Below are positions 10,676-22,900 of a DNA stretch of 64,000 bases, in pieces (position 1 is the stretch's first letter; each line of letters starts with the position of its first letter). The stretch is from Cherax quadricarinatus. Lineage: Eukaryota > Arthropoda > Malacostraca > Decapoda > Parastacidae. The stretch covers positions 9,174,544 to 9,238,543 of the forward strand of contig NC_091355.1 in assembly GCF_038502225.1 (NCBI RefSeq), read 5' to 3'. Under the pieces are notes generated by a model. The model was not told the DNA's origin, ran no database searches, and saw nothing but the letters and a program-made list of their open reading frames with translations. The position numbers and the translations under genes are program-made.

Positions 10676-10792
10676 GTATGTCATTGATGTCAGTTAGGCC
10701 TGTATACCTTGTACAAGTATGTATGTACTTGTAGAAATCAAGATACTATTATTGTTAATATTTTGAAGTAAAGGGACACATTTTTTCCGCAG

Positions 10793-10921
10793 TGCCACCA
10801 ACAACAAGAGGATGAAGGAGCAAGTGGCTCTAGAGTTACAGTTTGTCAACAGCAACCTGCAGCTACTTAAGGAACAACTGACAGAACTGAACAGCTCTGT
10901 AGAGATCTACCAGGGCACGAG
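10793..10921 (+). CDS. RHPN: Rhophilin coding exon a (HR1 coiled coil)
   Basis: Preceded by ttttttccgcag and followed by gtaagt. It encodes [17 protein letters not shown] and a following [11 protein letters not shown] heptad, the second half of the HR1 Rho-binding coiled coil. It starts in phase 2, so at least one coding exon must lie upstream, either unseen or outside the window. Confidence 0.92.
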
Positions 10922-13900
10922 GTAAGTCTTTCACTACCATTCTGCTATTGATTTGTCTTGGTAATAAAAAAAAAAGTTGTATTATAGTACTTGACTTCCT
11001 ATGTTTTCAGGGCTGAACAACTTTTTACCAATGATTCCACTCAGCCCAGTAAAATGTACAGTTTTTTTTTTTTATAGAAATATTATCTGTGGTAAAGTAG
11101 CCCATAGGAAGTACAATACAGTACTAGCAGATTTTCATTAGTGCATATTATTTTGTTAAATAATATTCTCGACATTCCAGTAATAGCTTTTCTAATATTT
11201 AAATAACTTAGCATATCAGGATATAGTTAGAATTTATTAATAAAAGATAAGTGATAATTACAATAACATTATTCTCTTACCCCTTGTGTGCATATGTGTG
11301 TAGCTCGAAGAGTAGCATTCCAATGATCCCGCTGGGTCTCAAGGAAACCAAGGAGATCAACTTCAGAGAGCCCTTTAAGGTAATGTTCATGCTGCTCTCG
11401 ATTGCTAAGATACTAATTTTTTAATATTTTATATTGTCTTTCTTCTTGCTAAAACTCCAGCTACTATAGTTTGCAGCTCAATCTTATACTTTTATGCTCA
11501 GTAGGTGAGTTTGGGTGCTGGATAAACATAAGCACTAGGTGTAAGGAGACATCCTCATACGTCTCTTCCCAACCAGAATGCAACCCACGACAGTCAACTA
11601 ACACTTGGGTAAACATTCACTGCTTGGTGAATGGGGACAAAAGGTGTAAGCAAATTTTCCCATGTCTTGCCCTGACACAGAATCAAACCCAGGTTCCTTT
11701 GTGAATCAAATGCTCTATGTAACTAATGAGTCACTAGTGGTAGAACTTGTAGCTCACATCTGAAAGGAACCAGGTTTAATCTTCAGACAAGACTAGATGT
11801 ATGAGGAAATTTCCTTACATCTTTTGTCCCTGTTCAACTACTGTAGCAGTAATAGATAAATCTGTTGAGAGTCACATCTTGGGCAAGGTGAGACATATGG
11901 GAAAGTTTCCTTACACATGCTGCCCCTATCCACCTAACAGTAAATGGGTACCTAGGTGTTAATCAATTGTTGTGGGTTATATTCTAGAGAAGAGGACCTA
12001 CTCGTATACATAAATTTAAAATACTGTCTCGTCACGTTTTGAAATAATACAGGTTAACTAGTTTCACTCTATTTTAATTTTTATTAGAATTTTATTTTGA
12101 ATTAATGGGATGATCTTAATATAGTATAATCTGAGTGTCCTTATTTCCATGTAACTATGATTTTATCTTCTTCATACACATTTGTTTATTCATGTAATAT
12201 ATTTTATTATGAAAGTCGTTATTGCCTTGTATGCATATATATAAAATACTATAGTCCTTCTAGAGACATAAGTTAGGTTTAAGCTTGCCTGAAATGCTCT
12301 GCATAACTAAGGGGCTTGCCATGTGAGAGAGGTAATGTCATCCAATTTTGTACTATGTATTATGTGGAAATAAATTGATTGAAAAGGACCCCAAAAGAAG
12401 TACAGTATGTCACACAGGTTATTATATAGCCATCCAGGGTTAATAGTCTGAATAATATAATACAAAATCTTCTTAATCTTCTTAATAAAGATTACACTTG
12501 AACAAAGCTTTGTCCAATAAAATCTGTTATTGCATTCTCTCTTTCTCTCTTTGAGTTTACTGTTTTAGTTTATGTAGTAGGCCAAGGTAAATGAATTTTG
12601 TAGGTAATGGTGTCCAGTTATCATTCAGAAGACTATAGTCTGGGCCTGCTTTACAATGTTTTGCTAATGCAGCAGTTTTCATTTATGCCCATTCTTCGTT
12701 TATTTGGACTTCCTACAATAAAATATATTCACTCAGTATAAGCTTAGGACGAAAATATTTTAAGTATAATGTGTGTACTGTATATGTATTTTTTAGGCCT
12801 AGCTCTGTTGCTCACTTAATATATGATAATGTAAATCATATTATCAGGCTTTTATATGCATTTGAAAGTGAAAAAAAGGCTTATCTTGCACTTTACAACG
12901 ATTTTTGCTTTACAGCAGTAGCCCAGAAACTAACCTTCTCTATGAGTGGGGCCTGCCTATATCTCAATTCTAGCATAGCTCATGTTGAAATATATATTTT
13001 AGAGATATTGTCATGCAAAAGCATCTTCTGTCCTCTTTTATTTACTGTTCAGTATTAATGTTTTTTTTTTAATATTTAAATTAATATGCAAAATAGATTG
13101 CTTTCAGTTATATTAATTTTTGTTGTGTGATGTAATATGATTTAGTTTGTATATTTTGTTTACCTCTCCATGGGGAAGTAGAGAAGAATCCTTCCTTCTT
13201 AAGCCATATGTGTTGTAAGCAGCAACTAAAATGCCAGGAGCAAGGGACTAGTAACCACTTTCCCTGTATAAATTACTAAATGTAAAAAAAAGAAAACTTT
13301 ATGGAAGTGTTTCTTCTTTTTCGGGTCACCCAGCCTCGGTAGGAGATAGACAAAAAAAAAAATAATAATAAATTTGTTTTTCTGCAGGACTTCATCTTGG
13401 AGCACTACAGTGAAGAACCAGATAAATATGACGAGGCAATCACAGAATTTATGGAACTCAGAGGGGTAAGTTGGAAATAGGTTAAGGCTGCACGACAGTG
13501 TGTTTTTTTTTTTTTTTATATATACACATTTTACAGTATGACTAGCTTCCAGTGGTCAATTGTAGAGATGCTAAGAGAGGTATGAGGGGTTATACACTAT
13601 AATACTGTATCACTAGTCATAAAAGAGGTGTGTAGAGTTTTCCTATGTATACTACTGTACTAATCACTAGTGCTGTGTACAGTACTGCACTATGAATAGT
13701 GCTATGAGAGGTACATTATGTGGCAGTATACACTGTACTGCCAGTGAGTGATATATTTTAAGGTATGTAACTGAAAAAGGTGTATGACAGGGTGGATAGG
13801 GGGGTAATGTAGCAGATGTTGCAAATGTATGGAATAGGAGGTAGGTTATTGAAAGCAGTGAAGAGTTTTTACCAGGGTAGTGAGGCTCAGGTTAGAGTAT

Positions 13901-16900
13901 GTAGGAGAGAGGGAGATTATTTCCCAGTAAAAGTAGGCCTTAGACAAGGATGTGTGATGTCACCATGCTTGTTCAGTATATTTATAGATGGGTTTATAAG
14001 AGAAGCGAATGCTCGGGTGTTAGCAAGAGGTGTGGAGTTAAAAGATAAAAAATCTAACACAGAGTGGAAGTTGTCACAGTTACTCTCTGCTGATGACACT
14101 GTGCTTTTGGGAGAGTCTGAAGAGAAGTTGCAGAGATTGGTGGATGAGTTTGGTAGGGTATGTAAAAGAAGAAAATTAAAAGTGAATATAGGAAAGAGTA
14201 AGGTGATGATAAAAAAAAATTAGGGAATGAAAGATTGGATATCTGATCAGAGGGAGAGAGTATGGAGGTGAATGTATTCAGATATTTAGGAATGGACATG
14301 TCAGCAGATGGGTCTGTGAAAGATGAGGTGAATCATAGAATTGACAAGGGGGAAAAAGGTGAATGGTGCATTGAGGAGTCTGTGGAGACAAAGAACTTTG
14401 TCCATGGAAGCAAAGAGGGGAATGTATGAGAGTATAGTTATACCAATGCTCTTATATGGGTGTGAAACATGGGTGGTGAATGTTGCAACAAGGAAAAGGC
14501 TGGAGGCAGTGGAGATGTTGTATCTGAGGGCAATGTGTGGTGTGAATACAATACAGAGAATTCATAGTTTGGAAATTAGGAGGTGTGGGAATACGAAAAC
14601 AATTATGCAGAGAGCCAAGGAGGGGTTGTTGAGATTGTTTGGACATGTAGCGAGGACGGAACAAAATAGAATGACTTCAAGAGTATATAAATCTGTAGTG
14701 GAGGGAAGGCGGGGTAGAGGTCAGCCTAGGAAAGGTTGGAGGGAGGGGTAAAGGAGGCTTTGTGTACGAGGAGCTTTGACTAACAGCAAGCATGCGTTGA
14801 GCGTATTAGATGGGAGTGAATGGAGACTAATGGTTTTTGGGACTTGATGTGCTGTTGGAGTGTAAGCAGGGTAATATTTATGAAGGGATTCAGGGAAACC
14901 GGCAGGCTGGACTTGAGTCCTGGAGATGGGAAGTACAGTGCCTGCACTCTGAAGGAGGAGTGTTAATGTTACAATTTTATAACTGTAGTGTAAGCACACC
15001 TCAGGCAAGACAGTGCTGGAGTGAATGATGGTGAAAGTTTTTCTTATTCATGCCACCCTACCTTGGTGGGAAACGGCCTATGTGTTAATAAAAAAAATTA
15101 TGAGGAAGCAGTCGAAATTGATTATCAGCACTGTCAGTGGAAGGGTATTTAGCACTAAGTGAACTGAAGTACCCAAACTGCATCCCAATGAAACTGGTGC
15201 CAGTATAAAAAGATGCATTATTGCTGCTGCCCTAGGTGATCTCCTAGTTCAGCTAATCTGCTAAGTCCAAAGAACAGTCCATGAAACTAGAATATAGTTG
15301 AGAAAGATGAATCATAATTTAGATCTGGAAAATATTGAACAGACTTAAAAATAGCCTTTTGCAACAGCAGGTGGCATGGTAGATGGTGCAAAATACTCCC
15401 AATGGAAAACAACTGGGTAGAAAAGAGACAACTCAGTAGATACATTTTAAAGCATTGAAGACTTCAATAATCTTCTTTCACATATATTTAATGGAATTAC
15501 CAAAGGACTCTTGACTCTCCTCAAGGAATAAATTCCACATAAGTTTGGCTGTGGAGTCTACTTGAGAGTGCATGTAACAAGCACAAGCAGCCTAACTGAT
15601 CAGGCCATTAACAGGAAAGTCTGGTTTCAAATGAGGAATTAAGGACCATCAAAAGCATCTAGAAATAACCTACAGTTTAAAGGGAATCAACTTCTGGTAA
15701 TAAATGTTTTTTGAGTGTTTATGGGAACAAGACTGTGAATTTTTCTACTACACTACAGTATACTACGAGAGATTTTGGTCAACAAGATTTTGATGCAAGA
15801 AGTACTACAACAATATTTCTTATGAAACCATTTTTTATTTGCAGGCTATGCGTACACCAGAGCGAGATGAGTCAGGGGTCGCTCTCTTGTTTGAGTATTT
15901 CAACCAACTGTATTTCATTGACAGACGTTTCTTCCCTCCAGATAGGTCCCTTGGCATATATTTTGAATGGTAATTGCCTAATGATTTGCTAAAAGTGGAA
16001 TTGCAGTATAGTACGTACAGTGGTACCTCGAGTTTCGAACAGCTCCCAATTCAAACAATTATGTAAGTGTATTTTTGTAAGTGCTTTTGTAAGTGTATTT
16101 TTGGGGGTCTGAAATGGACTAATCTAATTTACATTATTCCTTATGGGAACAAATTCGTTTGGTATCGGCACTCGAACAGCCTTCTGGAATGAATTAAGTT
16201 CGTAACTCGAGGTACCACTGGACCTTATTTATTACAAAAATCCTGAGAAAAACAATTTCTGCATAATTAAAAGACAATGCTTTTTTTAATATTTTTATTG
16301 AGCTTGCCAAATGGCAGTATAAAATATTGAGGAGTTTTCTTTAAAAGTATTGGGTAATTTTTTATGGTAGTTACATTGTTTACATTTTATTTGTATTGAC
16401 CAGTTCAGGAAATTTCCTTGGATATATTAATAATGTACTGAAATCATTAACCTTATAAGTACTATAGCTTCAAATGTTTTTTAAATAAATTATTGATTGG
16501 AAGTATTATAGAATTTCTCACTGTAATTATTATTTTTAAGATTGCTATGCCATGTATAGCATGTTTAAATGATCATAATTCTCTAAATACATAATGTAGA
16601 TTTTTGTGACAAATTATTTAAACAGTTATACTCGTTACTTTTGTTTTAATTAATAGTGAAAACTATAGAGTAATGTTGACAATGATTTTGGTTATAGTTT
16701 GTGTAAGTAGCTCCATGTTGGGCTTATGTTCAATTGCAATACGTATTAAAATTTTGTTGAAAATGCTAAAAACTTGCATAAATAGATATTAAATTTACCA
16801 ATACAGTATTCATATTTAACATTAATGATACTGTATATACATACCATCCTATTAATAATGCATGTAATACTCATGTTTTTCTGTTATGGCAGGTATGATT

Positions 16901-19900
16901 CACTGACAGGAACACCAAGCTGCCAAAGAACAGTTGCATTTGAAAAGGCATGTGTGCTTTTCAATCTTGGGTCACTGTACACACAACTTGGGGCTCGTCA
17001 TGACAGGACCTCAGCTGCAGGACTGGATGCGGCGGTCAACAATTTCCTGCGGGCAGCAGGAATGTTTCGTTACCTTCATGACACATTCACAAATGCCCCA
17101 TCCAAAGACCTTAGTCCAGAAGTTCTTGATATGCTCATTCATCTCATGTTGGTAAGTGTGAAGTACTGACCAATGTTTTTTATGTAACTTATGACCTCAT
17201 GTTTGTGAATATGGAGCACAGTACTGTATTTGCCCTTTGTTTATATGTAACTTATTACCTTATGTTGGGGAGTATGAAGCCAAGTTATTTTTTTTTTTCA
17301 ACAAGTTGGTCATCTCCCACTGAGGCAGGGTGACCCAAAAAGAAAGAATATCCCCAAAAAGAAAATACTGTACTTTCATCATTCAACACTATCACTTCAC
17401 TCACACATAATCACTGTCTTTGCACACGTGTCTAGATGCAACAGTTTAGAAGTATATATAAAGATATATAACATACCCCTCCAAACTGCCACTATCCCAA
17501 ACCCCTCCTTTAAAGTGCAGGCATTTCCAATACTCAAGTCCGGCTATATAAAAATAACCAGTTTCCCTGAATCCCTTCACTAAATATTACCCTGCTCACA
17601 CTCCAACATCTCGTCAGGTCCCAAAAACCCTCATCTTCATGGACCCCTACCAATCCTTCCTTTCCCTACAGATTTATACGCTCTCCAAGTCATTCTACTT
17701 TGATCCATTCTCTCTAAATGACCAAACCACCTCAACAACCCCTCTTCAGCCCTCTGACTAAAACTTTTAGTAACTCCACACCTCCTAATTTCCACACACC
17801 GAATTCTCTGCATAATATTTAGACCACACATTGCCCTTAGACAGGACATCTCCACTGCCTCCAGCCGCTTCATTGCTGCAGCATTTGCAACCCAAGTTTC
17901 ACACCCATATAAGAGTGTTGGTACCACTATACTTTTATACATTCCCTTCTTTGCCTCCATGGATAACGTTTTTTGTCTCCACAGATACCTCGATGCACCA
18001 CTCGCCTTGTTTCCTTTATCAATTCTATGGTTAACCTCATCCTTCGTAAACCCATCCGCTTACAAGTCAACTCCCAAATATCTGAAAACATTCACTTCTT
18101 CCATACTCCCTCTCTCCAATGTGATATCCAATTTTTCTTTATCTAAATCATTTGATATCCTCATCACCTTACTCTTATCTATGTTCACTTTCAACTTTCT
18201 GCCTTTACACACCCTCCCAAACTCGTCCACTAACCTTTGCAACTTTTCTTTAGAATCTCCCATAAGCACAGTATCATCAGCAAAAAGTAACTGTCAACTC
18301 CCATTTTGTATTTGATTCCCCATAATTTAATCTAACCCCTCTCCCCAACACTTACTTCTTTTACAACACCATCTATAAATATATTAAACAACCATGGTGA
18401 CATTACACACCCCTATCTAAGACCTACTTTTACCGGAAAGTAATCTCCCTCTCTTATACACACCCTAACCTGAGCCTCACTATCCTTATAAAAAGTCTTT
18501 ACAGCAGTGTATAAGTGGAAGATAGGTATTAATAAAGGGGATATTAATAAGGTCTTGAGGATGTCTCTCCAAGAGAGAACCCGCAGTAATGGATTTAATT
18601 AGATAAGTTTAGATTTAGAAAGGACATAGGAAAGTATTGGTTTGGAAATAGGGTAGTTGATGAGTGGAACAGTCTACCTAGTTGGGTTATTGAGGCTGGG
18701 ACTTTAGGTAGTTTCAAATTTAGGTTGGATAAGTACATGAGTGGGAGGGGTTGGATTTGAGTGGGACTTTCACATCAGAGCTTATTTCTTGGGTGGCATT
18801 GAAAATTGGGTTGGGCAAATGTTTTGTTAGTGGGATGAATTGTAAAGGACCTGCCTAGTATGGGCCAACAGGCCTCCTGCAGTGTTCCTTCTTTCTTATG
18901 TTCTTATGTATGTTATGTTCATTTATTAACTTACTACAATACCTATTCCATATACTTGCAACATATACCACATTGCTTCCCTGTCCACACTACCATATGC
19001 ATATTCTAAATCCATAAATGCAATGAAAACTTCCCTACCTTTATCTAAATACTGTTCACATATATGCTTCAATGTAAACACTTGATCTACACATCCCCTA
19101 CCCACTCTAAAGCCTCCTTGCTCATCTGCAATCCTACTCTCTGTCTTACCTCTAATTCTTTCAATAATAACCCTTCTTTTCCTGGTATACTCTGTAAACT
19201 TATTCCCCTGTAATTTTTACAATCTCTCTTGTCCCCCTTCCCTTTATATAAAGGAACTATACATGCTCTCTGCCAATCCCTAGGTACATTCTCCTCTTTC
19301 ATACATTTATTAAACAAAAATACCAACCACTCCAACACTGTATCCCCCCCTGCTTTTAACATTTCTGTCATGGCCCCATCAGTTCCAGCTGCTTTACCCC
19401 CTTTCATTCTACGTAATCCTCATGCATCTCCCCCACACTCGCATCCTGCTTTTCTTCACTCCTAAAAGATGTTATACCTCCCTGGCCAGTGCATGAAATT
19501 ACTGCCTCCCTTTCTTCATTGACATTTAAAATTTCCCTCAAAATATTCCTGCCATCTACCCAATACCTCCAGCTCCCCAAGTAAATACATACCTTTCATT
19601 TATAGGTGACTCATCACCTCATGCTGATGTATGTAAAGTATGGTACTTACTTTTGGTTCCTGTATATGTATCTTGTCACCTCTTGTTGACGAGTGTGGAG
19701 CACAGTACTTTTCTTACCTATTCACAACTCTATATAAAATTATTCTGTTGCATTATTTCAGAGTTTAAAGCTTTGATGCTGTTGGTAATTTTTTGGGGTT
19801 AAAAATTTGATGAGTTATATATATAAACTGTAGTGGAGGGTAGGAGGGGTTGGGGTTGTCCTAGGAAAGGATGGAGGGGGGGGGTAAAAGCGGTTTTGTG

Positions 19901-22900
19901 TGCAAGGGGCTTGGACATGCAGCAGGCATGTGTGAGTGTGTTAGGAGTGAATGGAGATGAATGGTTTTTGGGACTTGATGAGCGGTTGGGGTGTGAGAAG
20001 TGTAATATTTTGCGAAGGGATTCAGGAAAACTGGTTAGCTGGACTTGAGTCCTGGAGGTGGGAAGTACAATGCCTGCACTTTACAGGAGGGGTTTGAGAT
20101 ATTGACTGTTTGGAGTGATATCACTGTCGTATCTGAGCACCTCTGCAAAGACGGTGATTATATGTGAATGATGGTGAAAGTGTCTCTTATTTTGGATCGC
20201 CCTGCCTTAGTGGGAGATGGCTGAAATGTTGAAAAAAAAATTATATAATGTTTATTTATTTTTTATTATCACACTGGCCGATTCCCACCAAGGCAGGGTG
20301 GCCTGAAAAAGAAAAACTTTCACCATCATTCACTCCATCACTGTCTTGCCAGAAGGGTGCTTTACACTACAGTTTTTAAACTGCAACATTAACACCCCTC
20401 CTTCAGAGTGCAGGCACTGTACTTCCCATCTCCAGGACTCAAGTCCGGCCTGCCAGTTTCCCTGAACCCCTTCATAAATGTTACTTTGCTCACACTCCAA
20501 CAGCACGTCAAGTATTAAAAACCATTCGTCTCCATTCACTCCTATCAAACACGCTCACGCATGCCTGCTGGAAGTCCAAGCCCCTTGCACACAAAACCTC
20601 CTTTACCCCCTCCCTCCAACCTTTCCTAGGCTGACCCCTGCCCCACCTTCCTTCCACTACAGACTGATACACTCTTGAAGTCATTCACACCCATATAAGA
20701 GCGTTGGTAAAACTATACTCTCATACATTCCCCTCTTTGCCTCCAAGGACAAAGTTCTTTGTCTCCACAGACTCCTAAGTGCACCACTCACCCTTTTCCC
20801 CTCATCAATTCTATGATTCACCTCATCTTTCATAGACCCATCCACTGACACGTCCACTCCCAAATATCTGAATACATTCACCTCCTCCATACCCTCTCCC
20901 TCCAATCTGATATCCAATCTTTCATCACCTAATCTTTTTGTTATCCTCATAACCTTACTCTTTCCTGTATTCACTTTTAATTTTCTTCTTTTGCATACCC
21001 TACCAAATTCATCCACCAATCTCTGCAACTTCTCTTCAGAATCTCCAAAGAGCACAGTGTCATCAGCAAAGAGCAACTGTGACAACTCCCACTTTGTGTG
21101 TGATTCTTTATCTTTTAACTCCACGCCTCTTGCCAAGACCCTCGCATTTACTTCTCTTACAACCCCATCTATAAATATATTAAACAACCACGGTGACATC
21201 ACACATCCTTGTCTAAGGCCTACTTTTACTGGGAAATAATTTCCCTCTTTCCTACATAGTCTAACTTGAGCCACACTATCCTCGTAAAAACTCTTCACTG
21301 CTTTCAGTAACCTACCTCCTACACCATACACCTGCAACATCTGCCACATTGCTCCCCTATCCACCCTGTCATACGCCTTTTCCAAATCCATAAATGCCAC
21401 AAAGACCTCTTTAGCCTTATCTAAATACTGTTCACTTATATGTTTCACTGTAAACACCTGGTCCACACACCCCCTACCTTTCCTAAAGCCTCCTTGTTCA
21501 TCTGCTATCCTATTCTCCGTCTTACTCTTAATTCTTTCAATAATAACTCTACCATACACTTTACCAGGTACACTCAACAAACTTATCCCCCTATAATTTT
21601 TGCACTCTCTTTTGTCCCCTTTGCCTTTATACAAAGGAACTATGCATGCTCTCTGCCAATCCCTAGGTACCTTACCCTCTTCCATAAATTTATTAAATAA
21701 TTGCACCAACCACTCCAAAATTATATCCCCACCTGCTTTTAACATTTCTATCTTTATCCCATCAATCCCGGCTGCCTTACCCCCTTTCATTTTACCTACT
21801 GCCTCACGAACTTCCCCCACACTCACAACTGGCTCTTCCTCACTCCTACAAGATGTTATTCCTCCTTGCCCTATACACGAAATCACAGCTTCCCTATCTT
21901 CATCAACATTTAACAATTCCTCAAAATATTCCCTCCATCTTCCCAATACCTCTAACTCTCCATTTAATAACTCTCCTCTCCTATTTTTAACTGACAAATC
22001 CATTTGTTCTCTAGGCTTCCTTAACTTGTTAATCTCACTCCAAAACTTTTTCTTATTTTCAACAAAATTTGTTGATAACATCTCACCCACTCTCTCATTT
22101 GCTCTCTTTTTACATTGCTTCACCACTCTCTTAACCTCTCTCTTTTTCTCCATATACTCTTCCCTCCTTGCATCACTTCTACTTTGTAAAAACTTCTCAT
22201 ATGCTAACTTTTTCTCCCTTACTACTCTCTTTACATCATCATTCCACCAATCGCTCCTCTACCCTCCCGCACCCACCTTCCTGTAACCACAAACTTCTGA
22301 TGAACACTCCAACACTACATTTTTAAACCTACCCCATACCTCTTCGACCCCATTGCCTATGCTCTCATTAGCCCATCTGTCCTCCAATAGCTGTTTATAT
22401 CTTACCCTAACTGCCTCCTCTTTTAGTTTATAAACCTTCACCTCTCTCTTCCCTGATGCTTCTATTATATAATGTATGAACAATATACTATGATAATCAC
22501 TTTTGCTTAGGAAACTTGGCTGGAATGTTTGTTATTTTGGCATAATTAAGCTTAAGGTTTCTTGGTAGCAAGCGTATTCCTTACTATATTTTCACATGTG
22601 ATAATGTATTCAGGCTCAGGCTCGGGAGTGTCTGCATGAAAAGGCACTGTTGGGCCACAGTGAAGACCTGGAGACTGTTGTGGAATTGTCGCAAGAGGCA
22701 GCACAGGTGGCACAAGTCTACTCACAGGTAACTCATTCATTCCTTTTTCCCATATTATCATGTAGGTGATAGTCACTCCATAGCCATCCTGTAGGCAGTA
22801 GCAAAATGATTAGAGGCATATAATGGGCCCAGGGAACCAATATTTGCAATATGTACTTGTCAGTAGTATGTATATATTGACAATTTGGAATAAAATGAGA

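Larger units (their letters stand above)
10078..10770 (+). mobile_element. SINE-2 interrupted twice by LINE-B 3' ends
   Basis: A tRNA-like head (10081-10145; B box gggttcaattcctgg) leads into the SINE-2 body (gggtacctgggtattagtcgac) up to aaatgctctgcataac. Here the intact copy at 49.8 kb continues directly into caagtggctttctatata and then gtagtatgttattgatgtca. In this copy a LINE-B end lies at 10286-10455 and a second at 10484-10675, separated by agttggctttctatatag. The expected SINE 3' end (tagtatgtcattgatgtcag...tagaaatcaagat plus TAA tail) resumes at 10676. ATAAC flanking the first insert could be a short target duplication. Confidence 0.8.

Noticed and set aside
21600..22286. 228-codon plus-strand open frame, the longest plus-strand frame in the LINE-A region apart from the real RT copy at 56.1 kb
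   Set aside because: It is the antisense of the LINE-A reverse transcriptase on the minus strand and is rich in Ser/Pro/Leu, as complement frames usually are. The same shadow recurs opposite the 56.1 kb copy.
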